A DNA stretch of 64,000 nucleotides from JAICXG01 sp036825615 (GTDB taxonomy: Bacteria > Verrucomicrobiota > Verrucomicrobiia > Chthoniobacterales > UBA10450): the NCBI GenBank assembly GCA_036825615.1, contig DAISXY010000011.1:71824-135823 (forward strand). Reading direction: 5' to 3'. Below are positions 7,414 to 16,544 of the stretch, in pieces (position 1 is the first letter of the stretch; each line of letters opens with the position of its first letter). The notes beneath the pieces are model-generated. The model saw nothing but the letters and a program-made list of their open reading frames with translations. It ran no database searches and was not told where the DNA came from. Made by a program: the position numbers and the translations under genes.

Positions 7414-8577
7414 TCAGACCGCGGCGAGCGCGTTTTTGAGGTCGTCGCGCAGATCTTCCACATCCTCGACCCCGACCGAGAGCCTGACGAGCGATTCGGT
7501 AATCCCGAGCGCAATTCTCGTTTCCTCCGGGATCGCACCGTGGGTCATGATCGGGGGATAATTCACCAGGCTCTCGACCCCGCCGAGGCTCTCGGCGAGC
7601 GAGAAGAGGTGGGTGTTTTCGAGGAAGCGGCGGGTCCCGGCGAGGTCGGTCTCGAGGATGATCGTGACCATGCCGCCGAATTTTCCGTCCATCTGGCGCC
7701 GCGCCAGTTCGTGTTGCGGATGATTCGTTAGGCCGGGATACTTTACCTCGCGCACCTTCGGCTCTTTCTCCAGCCACCGGGCCAGCTCGAGCGCGTTCTC
7801 ACAATGGCGTTCCATCCGCAGGGCGAGCGTCTTCAGCCCGCGCATCGCGAGGAAACTATCGAAGGGTCCGGCAATCGCGCCGACCGAGTTTTGCAAAAAT
7901 TGCATGCTGTCCGCGAGCGGCCCGTTCTCGGCCGCGACCGCGACACCGCCGACCATGTCGGAGTGGCCGTTCAGATATTTGGTCGCGGAGTGAATCACGA
8001 GGTCGAACCCGAATTCGATCGGCCGTTGAATCCACGGGCTCGCAAAGGTGTTATCGGAAACCGAGATCGCATTGTGTTTGCGCGCGAGCTGCGCGACGGC
8101 GCGAAGATCAATCAGCTTGAGCAAAGGATTGCTCGGGGTCTCGACCCAGACCATGCGCGTGTTGGGTTTGAAGCTCGCTTCGATTTTCGCCGGGTCACTC
8201 ATGTCGATGAAAGTGAAATCGAGATTGGCCGAACGACGTCGCACCTTTTCGAAAAGGCGGTAGGTGCCGCCGTAAAGATCGTCGCTTACGAGCACGTGCG
8301 AGCCGCTGTCGATCGTCTCGAGCGCGGTCGACATCGCCGCCAGGCCGGAGGCAAAGGCCCAGCCGCGGGCGCCGCTTTCCAGATCGGCGACGCAGCGTTC
8401 GTAGGCGAGCCGGGTCGGATTGATCGAGCGCGCGTAATCGAAACCTTTGTGCCGCCCCGGGCTTTCCTGGACGTAGGTGGAAGTGGCGTAGATCGGAGTC
8501 ATGACCGCGCCGGTGGAAGGATCGGGCGACTGGCCGGCGTGAATGACGCGAGTGGCGAGATGCTGCTTCTTCTTCAT
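7414..8577 (-). CDS. Cystathionine gamma-lyase/gamma-synthase family PLP enzyme
   Basis: This is a 387-residue Cys/Met-metabolism PLP enzyme. The cofactor lysine is Lys200 in SATKYLNGHSD, and the substrate-phosphate phrase YARSINPTRLAYE, the FASGLAAMST loop and the C-terminal SVGVEDVEDL are all present and full length. It cleaves or forms cystathionine in cysteine/methionine exchange. It lies 67 bases downstream of a cystathionine beta-synthase gene on the same strand. That pairing favours the lyase direction (reverse transsulfuration, methionine to cysteine), but sequence alone does not separate lyase, synthase and O-acetylhomoserine sulfhydrylase activities. Confidence 0.9.
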   Translation of the reverse strand: MKKKQHLATRVIHAGQSPDPSTGAVMTPIYATSTYVQESPGRHKGFDYARSINPTRLAYERCVADLESGARGWAFASGLAAMSTALETIDSGSHVLVSDDLYGGTYRLFEKVRRRSANLDFTFIDMSDPAKIEASFKPNTRMVWVETPSNPLLKLIDLRAVAQLARKHNAISVSDNTFASPWIQRPIEFGFDLVIHSATKYLNGHSDMVGGVAVAAENGPLADSMQFLQNSVGAIAGPFDSFLAMRGLKTLALRMERHCENALELARWLEKEPKVREVKYPGLTNHPQHELARRQMDGKFGGMVTIILETDLAGTRRFLENTHLFSLAESLGGVESLVNYPPIMTHGAIPEETRIALGITESLVRLSVGVEDVEDLRDDLKNALAAV

Positions 8578-8644
8578 CTGGCGACGACCCTAGCCGCAGA
8601 TCGCGCGTATTTCATCGAAATAGGAGCGGTTGATTGGAGTGCGA

Positions 8645-10039
8645 TTACTTCGGCATGTGGAGCCGGAGATAGGAGAGGAGGTCGACCCGGGTGATCAGGC
8701 CGAGGAATTTGTCTCCCTGCATCACAATCGCGACCCGGCCGCGATCGAACACGCCTAACAAATCGGCGATGTTTGCCGCCGGCGAGAGGGTCTCGAGCCG
8801 ATCGGTCATGGCGGTTTTGACAAGGTCGTTAAACTTCGCCGGGTCGCGCGTCACTTTCACGAGCAGGTCGGATTCGTCGATGATGCCGACGGCGCGGCCG
8901 GCGCCGTTCAAGACCGGCAATTGTGAAACTTCGCTGCTGCGCATGCGCTTGAAGGCGGTGAGGAGTGTGTCGTCGGGCCCGACGGTGATGACTTCGCCCT
9001 TTTCGGCGCGGTGGGATATGAGATCGCTCAGGTCGCCGTGGCTCGGGCGCTCGACAAAACCCTGCTCGGCCATCCAGAAATCGTTGTACATCTTGGAGAG
9101 GTATTTGTTGCCCGTGTCGCAGACCAAGGTCACGACGCGCTTTGGCTGTGTCTGCTGGCGGCAGTAACGGAGCGCGCCCGCGAGCAACGTGCCAGTGGAG
9201 GAACCACCCAGAATTCCTTCCTTGCGCAATAGCTCACGCGCGACCGCGAAGCTTTCGATGTCATCAATCTCGAAGGCATCGCGCACGAGCGACATGTCCG
9301 CGATGTCGGGGACAAAATCTTCGCCGATGCCTTCGACCGTCCAGCTTCCAGCCTGCACCAGCTTTCCCAGCTTGACCCATTCGTAAAGAATCGAGCCGGT
9401 CGGATCGGCCAGGATCATCTCGAGCTCAGGCTGGACTCTTTTAAAGAAACGCCCCAGCCCGGTGAGAGTCCCGCCGGAGCCGACGCCGACAACCACCGCA
9501 TCCACATCGTGGTTCATTTGCGACCAGATTTCGGGGCCGGTGGTGGTTTCGTGCGCGAGCGGGTTGGCGGGATTGCCAAATTGGTTGACGTAAAACGCGC
9601 CGGGTATCTCCTGCGTCAGGCGCGCGGCTACGTCCTGGTAATACTCCGGGTGGCCGCGGGTGACATCGCTTCTCGTCAGGCGGACCTCCGCCCCGAGGGC
9701 GCGGACATGCGCGATTTTTTCCTGCGACATCTTGTCGGGGATAACGAGGATGATGCGGTACCCTTTTGCGGCCGCCACGAGCGCGAGTCCGAGTCCGGTG
9801 TTGCCGGCGGTCGCTTCGATGATCGTGCCGCCCGGTTTCAACTTCCCTTCACGCTCCGCCGCTTCCACCATCGAGAGCGCGATCCGGTCCTTGATCGATC
9901 CGGTCGGGTTTTGGTTTTCCAACTTGAGGAAAAGCTGACAAGGGCCGGTGTCCATGCGAGTGACCTCGAGCAGCGGTGTGTTGCCGATGAGAGAGAGGAT
10001 GGCCGGTGGTTTATCAGGCGAAGCAGGCGAGTTGGTCAT
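8645..10039 (-). CDS. Cystathionine beta-synthase (PLP domain plus CBS pair)
   Basis: This 464-residue enzyme joins serine and homocysteine to cystathionine. The catalytic domain (about 1-330) has the PLP lysine Lys50 in NPTGSIKDR, the asparagine loop EATAGNTGLGLA and the phosphate-cradle phrase GVGSGGTLTGLG. Residues from about 340 to the end form two CBS domains. The sequence resembles bacterial cysteine synthase/CBS fusions that lack a haem-binding N-terminus. It is followed by the cystathionine lyase-type gene, so the two steps of reverse transsulfuration are adjacent. The start is the ATG at 10037-10039. An O-acetylserine sulfhydrylase activity cannot be excluded. Confidence 0.9.
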   Translation of the reverse strand: MTNSPASPDKPPAILSLIGNTPLLEVTRMDTGPCQLFLKLENQNPTGSIKDRIALSMVEAAEREGKLKPGGTIIEATAGNTGLGLALVAAAKGYRIILVIPDKMSQEKIAHVRALGAEVRLTRSDVTRGHPEYYQDVAARLTQEIPGAFYVNQFGNPANPLAHETTTGPEIWSQMNHDVDAVVVGVGSGGTLTGLGRFFKRVQPELEMILADPTGSILYEWVKLGKLVQAGSWTVEGIGEDFVPDIADMSLVRDAFEIDDIESFAVARELLRKEGILGGSSTGTLLAGALRYCRQQTQPKRVVTLVCDTGNKYLSKMYNDFWMAEQGFVERPSHGDLSDLISHRAEKGEVITVGPDDTLLTAFKRMRSSEVSQLPVLNGAGRAVGIIDESDLLVKVTRDPAKFNDLVKTAMTDRLETLSPAANIADLLGVFDRGRVAIVMQGDKFLGLITRVDLLSYLRLHMPK

Positions 10040-10121
10040 GACAAAAAGGCAGAGCCGAGCAGCTTGGACGGCGGCATTCGCAACGCAACACTTCCGGGCC
10101 GAATCGTCAAGCGCCCCGGCC

Positions 10122-11921
10122 TCAAGGTCTGGGGGTAAAGGGCCAGAAATAGGGGATAAGCAGAGTGGCCGCGAGCCAGAGAATCAGATTCAGCGGCACA
10201 CCAACACGTGGAAAATCAACAAACCGGTAGCCGCCCGCGCCAAAGACATAGGTGTTGGTCTGGTAACCGATCGGGGTGGCGAAGCTGGCGCTGCTTCCGA
10301 ACATGACGGCGACAGCAAAAGGGCGGGCGTCCAAGCCTAACGACGCCGCGATTTCGAAAGTGAGCGGCGTCAGGAGGACGGCGACTGCATTGTTGCCGAT
10401 AAACTCGGTCAGGAGCATGGCGAGAAAATAAGTGGCGGAGAGGGTTGCGACCGGACCGAAATGGCCGACCGCCCCGGTAACGGCGCTTGCGAGCAGGTGC
10501 GCCGCGCCCGTTGTTTCCATGGCGTGACCAAGCGCGAGCATGCCAAAGATGATGAAGAGCAGGTTCCACTCGACCGATTCGTAGGCTTCCTCGACATCAA
10601 GACATTTCGCCACCACCACCACGATCGCGGCCACGAGCGCGATCGCGGCAATCGGCAGAACTTCAAATGAAGCGAGGATCATCACCACCACGATGGCCGC
10701 GATCGCGATCGGTGCCCGATGCGGGCGATAGGCGCGCTGTTTCGGTTCGGTGAGATTGAGAAAATCGCGCTCCTGCATGAGCCGGTGGATTCCTTCCGCC
10801 GGTCCCTGCACGAGCAGGGTGTCGCCAAAAGCGAGGCGCACGTCTTCGAAATTCTTCCGCAGATTTTCGCCCTGGCGGTGGACAGCGAGGATGAGCACCC
10901 CGTAGCGTTGACGGAAGTTCATTTCCCGCAGCGTCTTCCCGACAAAGGTCGAGCGGCTGCCGATGATTCCTTCCATCAACACGGCCTCACGCGGCGCTGA
11001 TTCGCTTTCCTCCAGGTCAGCCTCGGAGCGAAAGATTACCCCGGGCATTTCCCGAATGCTCTTCACCCCGGCGACCGGGCTTTCCAAAAGCAACTGATCC
11101 CCCGGCGCGAAGCGGAGCTGGTTGAGCGGCGTCTCCAGTCTTTCGCCCCGTCGCGTCACATCGATGATGCGCGCGTTGCGCAGCCTGACGAGCGGCGTTT
11201 CCGTCAACGTCTTGCCCACGAGCGGTGAATCACGACTGATCACCGCCTGGAGAAGAAACTGCCGCGCCATCCCACTGCCGATCAGGGCGGCGAGGGTCTC
11301 GCGTTTCGGGAGCAACTTGCGCCCGACGAGGAAAAGGTAGGTGGCGCCGATTGCCGCGTAGATGATGCCGAGCGGAGTAATTTCGAAGACCCCAAACGGC
11401 CGCAGCCCGTGCTGCCTCGTGATTCCATCGACAAGCAGGTTGGTGGAAGTGCCGATAAGAGTGCAGGTGCCGCCCAGAATCGAGAAGTACGAGAGCGGGA
11501 TGAGCAGGCGCGAAGCTTTCAAGTCGGTATTGCGGGCGAGGGCGAGCACCACCGGCATGAACACAACCACCACCGGCGTATTGTTGATAAAGGCGGAGAG
11601 CGGAATCGTGAGCGCACCAAGTGTGAGCAGGGCGCGCAGTTCGCTCGTTCCGGCGAGACGCAGGAAGGTTCCAGCAAGCGCGTCAATCGCGCCGGTGCGT
11701 TCCAGGGCGGCGCTGAGAACAAACATGGCCCCGATCGTGATCGGCGCGCTGTTGCTGAAAACCTTCAGTGCCTCCTCGGCTCCGACCGTGCCGGTGAGAA
11801 GCAGGATGGCGAACGCGCTCAGGGAGACGAGATCGGGCGAAACCCATTCGCGGATGAAGGCGACAAACGTCCCCACCACGAGCGCAAAAACAATGATGAG
11901 GTGCAGAGTGTGCAGATCCAT
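10122..11921 (-). CDS. SLC13/DASS-type anion transporter with two RCK_C (TrkA-C) domains
   Basis: This is a 599-residue inner-membrane transporter with roughly twelve hydrophobic segments. The paired hairpin motifs FINNTPVVVVFMP and FIGNNAVAVLLTP are the family's substrate and sodium sites. Two soluble TrkA-C domains (about residues 215-290 and 305-385) interrupt the membrane part. This layout is shared with SAC1-like and other bacterial sulfate or divalent-anion permeases. It lies 82 bases upstream of the CBS gene on the same strand, so an inorganic-sulfur or sulfur-compound substrate is a reasonable guess; dicarboxylates are the main alternative. The start is the ATG at 11919-11921. Confidence 0.9.
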   Translation of the reverse strand: MDLHTLHLIIVFALVVGTFVAFIREWVSPDLVSLSAFAILLLTGTVGAEEALKVFSNSAPITIGAMFVLSAALERTGAIDALAGTFLRLAGTSELRALLTLGALTIPLSAFINNTPVVVVFMPVVLALARNTDLKASRLLIPLSYFSILGGTCTLIGTSTNLLVDGITRQHGLRPFGVFEITPLGIIYAAIGATYLFLVGRKLLPKRETLAALIGSGMARQFLLQAVISRDSPLVGKTLTETPLVRLRNARIIDVTRRGERLETPLNQLRFAPGDQLLLESPVAGVKSIREMPGVIFRSEADLEESESAPREAVLMEGIIGSRSTFVGKTLREMNFRQRYGVLILAVHRQGENLRKNFEDVRLAFGDTLLVQGPAEGIHRLMQERDFLNLTEPKQRAYRPHRAPIAIAAIVVVMILASFEVLPIAAIALVAAIVVVVAKCLDVEEAYESVEWNLLFIIFGMLALGHAMETTGAAHLLASAVTGAVGHFGPVATLSATYFLAMLLTEFIGNNAVAVLLTPLTFEIAASLGLDARPFAVAVMFGSSASFATPIGYQTNTYVFGAGGYRFVDFPRVGVPLNLILWLAATLLIPYFWPFTPRP

Positions 11922-12085
11922 GGCCGCGCCGCGGTGCTCTTTTCGTCGACAACGCTCGGAATCACAATCGCGAAATCAGCGCTCCAGAGCGCAAATTGTC
12001 GGAGCAAAGTCCGTTCGCGCTGCTCTGCTCTGAATTAGGGTTGCAGGGAAATCAGGCTGACGTTATTTCACAGGAGACAGATGCG

Positions 12086-12508
12086 ATGATGGTTGGGAAT
12101 TTCCTTCCCCTCAGCCGAAGCAGAATTCTCGTGTTCGCCGCGCTCCTCTTTGCCGGCTGCGCCCACCCCGATTACGAGGACCGCGCCCGCACTCCACTCA
12201 AGCCGATGACTTCGGTCGTTCACAAGGAATCGGAAAATTTCGATGTGCCGCCGTGCGTGCTGGAGGGAAACCGCCCGGAGTATCCGGAGCCGGAAGGCGA
12301 GAATCGCGTCCGAGGTTTCGTCAGCATCATCGCGACGATCGACGCGAATGGCAAACCGACCGAGTTCGAGATTGAAAGTGCGACCAGTCCCGCTTTTGCC
12401 TACGAGGCGATGGTGGCGATCTCGAAGTGGAAATTTGCTCCGGCAATGAAGAATGGCCGGCCGGTCAAAGCCAAGCTGCGGGTGCCGATGCATTTCAACG
12501 CGCTCTGA
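12086..12508 (+). CDS. Lipoprotein with TonB C-terminal-like domain
   Basis: The ATG at 12086 follows AGGAG (12072) and starts MMVGNFLPLSRSRIL, a lipoprotein signal ending at LLFAGC. The C-terminal ~90 residues resemble the TonB/energy-transducer C-domain: RGFVSIIATIDANGKPTEFEIESATS, then AMVAISKWKFAPAMKNGRPVKAKLRVPMHF. There is no N-terminal membrane anchor of true TonB, so it is probably an envelope-anchored relative of unknown role. A reading frame upstream of 12086 exists but would bury the signal sequence. The gene is divergent from the SLC13 transporter. Confidence 0.8.
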   Translation: MMVGNFLPLSRSRILVFAALLFAGCAHPDYEDRARTPLKPMTSVVHKESENFDVPPCVLEGNRPEYPEPEGENRVRGFVSIIATIDANGKPTEFEIESATSPAFAYEAMVAISKWKFAPAMKNGRPVKAKLRVPMHFNAL

Positions 12509-12540
12509 GTGGGCGAGTTAAAGAGAAAAAACCGGTCTCG

Positions 12541-12556
12541 TGGCAGGCTTGGTGCT
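12541..12556 (+). promoter_or_regulatory. Possible sigma-54 promoter before the hybrid kinase
   Basis: TGGCAGGCTTGGTGCT keeps the GG and GC pairs at the right spacing for sigma-54 but departs from consensus at two positions. It lies 66 bases upstream of the kinase ATG. It is weaker than the site at 3630-3645 and may be chance. Confidence 0.35.
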
Positions 12557-12621
12557 TTTTTCCTCTTCATGAGCTCTCTCCCGAGTGCGCTCGCCTTCCG
12601 TGCCGAGCCGGCTGATTGCGC

Positions 12622-14997
12622 ATGAGGTCGATTTTCCTGCGCCCATTGCAACAGAAGTGGTTGGATCTTCCCTTGCGGCTCAAGGGGATGGCGGTGGTCG
12701 GCCTGCCCATCCTCGCCTTGATTGCCGGGCTCGTCCTTCTTTGGACCATGGCGGTGCGCGAACAGAACGCGAGCGCCTGGGTAGATCACACCATTCAGGT
12801 GCGGCAAAAGCTCGAGGCCATGCTCAACGACCTGCTCGCAGCCGAGAGCAACGCGCGCGGTTACGCCATAACGCGCGAGAGCAACTTGCTTCCTCCCTTT
12901 GAGCAGGCGCGGCTCGACGCCAGGAATCAACTGCATCAACTGGAGAAGTTGACCCGCGATAACCCGGGTCAGCAGGCACGCATCGCACCCTTGCGTAAAT
13001 TGCTGGATGACAAATTGGCCGCAATGACGGCCCTGATCGAAGCCTCCCAGCGCATTCCCCTTCCTCCGGCCAAGCCGCAACTCGAGCGGGCTCGTCGCGC
13101 CATGGAACCGCTTCGGGCCATGCTGGACGACATGAATGAAGAAGAACGCCAACTCCTCAATTTTCGGCAGGGCCGTTTGCAGACTGCCCGTTCGCAGTCG
13201 CTCCTCGCGGGTTTCGGCACCCTGATCCTTGGCGTCAGCGGTGGAATCGCCGCGACTTTGCTCTTTGGCGGGTCGATTGCACGCCGGATGGAACAGTTGC
13301 GACTAAACGCCCGCGCCCTCCGGCTGGAATCACCGCTCCTTTCTCTGGCTTCAGCAAGAGATGAGATCGGCGTCGCCGAGAGCGAGTTGAAATTAACCAG
13401 TGAGATCATGGCCCGCCGCAGCGAGAAATTGCGCCGGAGCGAAGCGCAATTGCGCGCCATCATCGATCACACGACGGCGTTGGTTTATGTCAAGGACCTC
13501 GAAGGCCGCTTCATCCTTGTCAATCGTCAGTTGGAGGAAAACCTCGGACGACCGGCCGCGCAGATTATCGGCAAAACCTCGCACGATTTTTACCGGCAAG
13601 AAATCGCCGACGAGATTGCAACGCACGATCGCGAGGTCTTGCAGCTGCGGCAGCCCCGCAGCTTCGAAGAACAGGTGATCCATCGCGGCCGGCTTCTCAT
13701 TCTGCTCTCCAACAAGGTCCCGCTCCTCGACGAGAAAGGCGAACCGTACGCGCTTTGTGGCATTTCCACCGATATCACTGCTCAGGCCCGAGCCGCCGAT
13801 CAGCTCCATCACGATCTGGAAAAAGAAAGCGCCCAACATCAGCAGACCGCCGCCACCCTCAAGAATACGCAGGCGCAGTTGCTCCAGGCGCAGAAGATGG
13901 AAATCATCGGCAACATCGCCAGCGGCGTCGCCCACGATTTCAACAACGTCCTCACCGCCATCATGGGTTACGCCACTCTCCTGCGCAGCGATGGCAGCGC
14001 CGACGCGCGAGAATACGCTTCTGAGATCATGCAGGCGGCCGAGCGCGCTGCGACTCTAAGCAAGCAACTGCTCGGCTTCGCCCGGCTTCACCCTAACGAA
14101 GCCAAAATCATTTCTCTCGAGGAGGTGATCCGGCGCGTCGAAGGCATGCTCCGGCGCGTCATCGGCGACACCATCAGCCTGCGCACCGTGATCGAGCGCG
14201 ATGTCGGCGCAGTTCGCGCTGACCCGAGCCAGATCGAGCAATTGCTCCTCAACCTGGTAGTGAACGCGCGCGATGCCATGCCGACTGGTGGTTGCATTAC
14301 AATTGCCCTGCGCCGCGCGGAAAATACAAAACTTTCCGCCCATCCGAATGGAGAGATCGCCGGCTGGGTCGAGCTCTCCGTCACCGATGAAGGCACCGGG
14401 ATTCCGCCTCAGGTGCAGCGCCGAATGTTCGAGCCATTTTTCACAACCAAGCGTCCCGGCCAGGGCACTGGTCTCGGGCTTGCGACCTGTGTCACGATCG
14501 CCGAGCAAAATCACGGAAAACTCGATTTCACGACTGCGCCGGCACGCGGGACTACCTTCACCCTGCGTCTCCCGCGGGTCGCCGAAGCCGCGCCGGTCCT
14601 GAGTCCCGCGGGAGAGACGACGAGTGCTCCCGGCCATGGGACGCTGCTCGTGGTTGAAGACGAACCGGCCGTGGGCGAAATCATCGCCCTTCTCCTGCGC
14701 GACCTCGGCTATGAAGTCTTGACCGCCGACAACGGCGAAGCCGCGGAGCGGATCATCAGCGAATGCGAACGCGAGATCGATCTCGTCCTGACCGATCTCA
14801 ACATGCCGCGAATGAACGGCCGCGAACTTCTCGCCCGCTTGGGCCGGAGCAACCCGCGTGTCCGGGTGATTCTCACTTCCGGCAACGATGCCCTGCTCGA
14901 CAATGACACCGCTGATTCGCTCTCGATCGAGTTCCTTCCAAAGCCCTTTACCCGACAAAGCCTCGCCCAAAAAGTCCAGGCCGTGCTCGCGAAGTAG
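12622..14997 (+). CDS. Hybrid sensor histidine kinase (CHASE3-PAS-HisKA-HATPase-REC)
   Basis: This 791-residue membrane sensor has a helix at about 22-44, a CHASE3-like periplasmic helical domain (45-190), a second helix (193-218), a linker, a PAS domain (275-390), HisKA with His438 in GVAHDFNNVLTAIMGY, an HATPase domain (DEGTGIPPQVQRRMFEPFF, then GQGTGLGLA) and a C-terminal receiver with acceptor Asp in LVLTDLNMPRMNG. The architecture fits phosphorelay kinases of the VHDFNN type. A TTG six bases upstream is possible, but the ATG at 12622 is preferred. The sigma-54 regulator follows on the same strand, so the three signalling genes may form one network. The signal is unknown. Confidence 0.93.
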   Translation: MRSIFLRPLQQKWLDLPLRLKGMAVVGLPILALIAGLVLLWTMAVREQNASAWVDHTIQVRQKLEAMLNDLLAAESNARGYAITRESNLLPPFEQARLDARNQLHQLEKLTRDNPGQQARIAPLRKLLDDKLAAMTALIEASQRIPLPPAKPQLERARRAMEPLRAMLDDMNEEERQLLNFRQGRLQTARSQSLLAGFGTLILGVSGGIAATLLFGGSIARRMEQLRLNARALRLESPLLSLASARDEIGVAESELKLTSEIMARRSEKLRRSEAQLRAIIDHTTALVYVKDLEGRFILVNRQLEENLGRPAAQIIGKTSHDFYRQEIADEIATHDREVLQLRQPRSFEEQVIHRGRLLILLSNKVPLLDEKGEPYALCGISTDITAQARAADQLHHDLEKESAQHQQTAATLKNTQAQLLQAQKMEIIGNIASGVAHDFNNVLTAIMGYATLLRSDGSADAREYASEIMQAAERAATLSKQLLGFARLHPNEAKIISLEEVIRRVEGMLRRVIGDTISLRTVIERDVGAVRADPSQIEQLLLNLVVNARDAMPTGGCITIALRRAENTKLSAHPNGEIAGWVELSVTDEGTGIPPQVQRRMFEPFFTTKRPGQGTGLGLATCVTIAEQNHGKLDFTTAPARGTTFTLRLPRVAEAAPVLSPAGETTSAPGHGTLLVVEDEPAVGEIIALLLRDLGYEVLTADNGEAAERIISECEREIDLVLTDLNMPRMNGRELLARLGRSNPRVRVILTSGNDALLDNDTADSLSIEFLPKPFTRQSLAQKVQAVLAK

Positions 14998-15072
14998 CCG
15001 GCTCGGTTATCGGCCGCTCTAACGTTGCCGGCGAATTGACGCCGCCCCGGAAATGCGGTTCATCGTTAAGCG

Positions 15073-16419
15073 GTGAACCGGATTCTGATCGTCGACGACC
15101 AGCCCGATGTGCTTGAGGCGCTCCGGATTCTGCTCAAGGGCGAAGGTTACCAGACCGACGCCGTGACCTCGTTAGGCGCAATGATGAATTCGCTCGAGAA
15201 GCGCAGCTACGCGCTCCTCATGATGGATTTGAACTACACCCGCGACACCACTTCGGGCCAGGAAGGTCTCGAAATTATTCCGCGCGTGCAGGCGATCGAC
15301 GAGACGCTCCCGATCGTCGTCATGACCGCCTGGGCGACGGTCGACCTCGCGGTTGAGGCGATGAAACTCGGGGCGCGCGATTTCGTTACCAAGCCGTGGG
15401 ATAACGACCGGCTCCTCGCGATCGTCCGCACCCAGATCGCGCTCGGCAATGCGCTCCGCAAAACCCAGCAGCTTGAAGCCAAGAACGAACTTCTGCGCGC
15501 GAAGATGCCGAACATCATCTCCGAATCAGCGCGGATGCGTCCGGTGATGGAGCTGATCTCGCGCGTCGCGCCATCGGACGCGAACATTCTCATCACCGGC
15601 GAGAACGGCACCGGCAAAGGTTTGGTCGCGCAGGCGGTGCATTTGCTCTCGCCGCGCGCGAGCAAATTGATGATCACGGTCAACATGGGTGGTTTGTCCG
15701 AAGGCGTGTTCGAGAGCGAGCTTTTCGGTCACGTCAAAGGCGCTTTCACCGACGCGAAGACGGATCGCGCCGGCCGTTTCGAACTGGCGGATGAGAGCAC
15801 CTTGTTCCTCGATGAAATTGCGAATCTGCCCATGAGTCAGCAGGCAAAACTGCTGCGGGTGATTGAGACGGGCGAGTTCGAGCGAGTCGGTTCTTCGCGC
15901 ACCCTGCACGCGAACGTGCGGATCATTTCCGCCACCAACTCCAACCTGCACGACGAAGTCGCGGCCGGCCGATTCCGCCAGGATCTGCTCTTTCGTCTCA
16001 ACACGATCGAGATCGCGCTCCCGCCCTTGCGCGAGCGACGGGAAGACATTGCGCCGCTCGCCGCGCATTTCCTCCGCCAGCACGCCGAGCGTTATCGAAA
16101 ACAGCTGGGCGGATTTGAGCCCGGCGCGCACGAAGCGCTCATGCGCCACGAGTGGCCCGGCAACGTGCGCGAGCTCGATCACGTCATCGAGCGCGCGGTC
16201 CTCATGTCGCAGGGTGCGCAGATCAAGGCGAAGGACCTCGGCCTAACGACGATCGCAGACGGCTCCCCGCGTCTCGAAGAGATGAGTCTCGAGGAAGTGG
16301 AAGCGTTCCTGATCAAGAAGGCGCTCGCCCGTCACGACGGCAACGCGCGCAAGGCCGCGGAGTCGTTAGGCCTGAGCCGGAGCGCGTTTTATCGCCGGCT
16401 CCAGCATTATGGGCTGTGA
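15073..16419 (+). CDS. Sigma-54-dependent response regulator, NtrC family
   Basis: This 448-residue activator has a receiver (1-125, acceptor Asp52 in MMDLNYTRDT), an AAA+ domain (about 145-370) and a Fis-type HTH at the end (NARKAAESLGLSRSAFYRRL). Walker A is GENGTGKG (176-183). The sigma-54 contact loop reads GAFTDA instead of the usual GAFTGA, a variant found in some functional members. Walker B is LFLDEI. The start is the GTG at 15073. The kinase at 16545 follows on the same strand and is the likely partner. Regulators of this subtype often sit with MacA/ABC efflux genes, and the strong sigma-54 promoter at 3630-3645 controls such an operon. Confidence 0.95.
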   Translation: MNRILIVDDQPDVLEALRILLKGEGYQTDAVTSLGAMMNSLEKRSYALLMMDLNYTRDTTSGQEGLEIIPRVQAIDETLPIVVMTAWATVDLAVEAMKLGARDFVTKPWDNDRLLAIVRTQIALGNALRKTQQLEAKNELLRAKMPNIISESARMRPVMELISRVAPSDANILITGENGTGKGLVAQAVHLLSPRASKLMITVNMGGLSEGVFESELFGHVKGAFTDAKTDRAGRFELADESTLFLDEIANLPMSQQAKLLRVIETGEFERVGSSRTLHANVRIISATNSNLHDEVAAGRFRQDLLFRLNTIEIALPPLRERREDIAPLAAHFLRQHAERYRKQLGGFEPGAHEALMRHEWPGNVRELDHVIERAVLMSQGAQIKAKDLGLTTIADGSPRLEEMSLEEVEAFLIKKALARHDGNARKAAESLGLSRSAFYRRLQHYGL

Positions 16420-16544
16420 TGAGGAATGACGAACGGGCACGTTACGTCGTGAATCGTTGCATCGTTACAGCGGATTCGATTCACGATTCACGATTCGCCA
16501 TTCACGATTCACGATCTCTTCAATCAATTTAGCAAGCTCGACCC

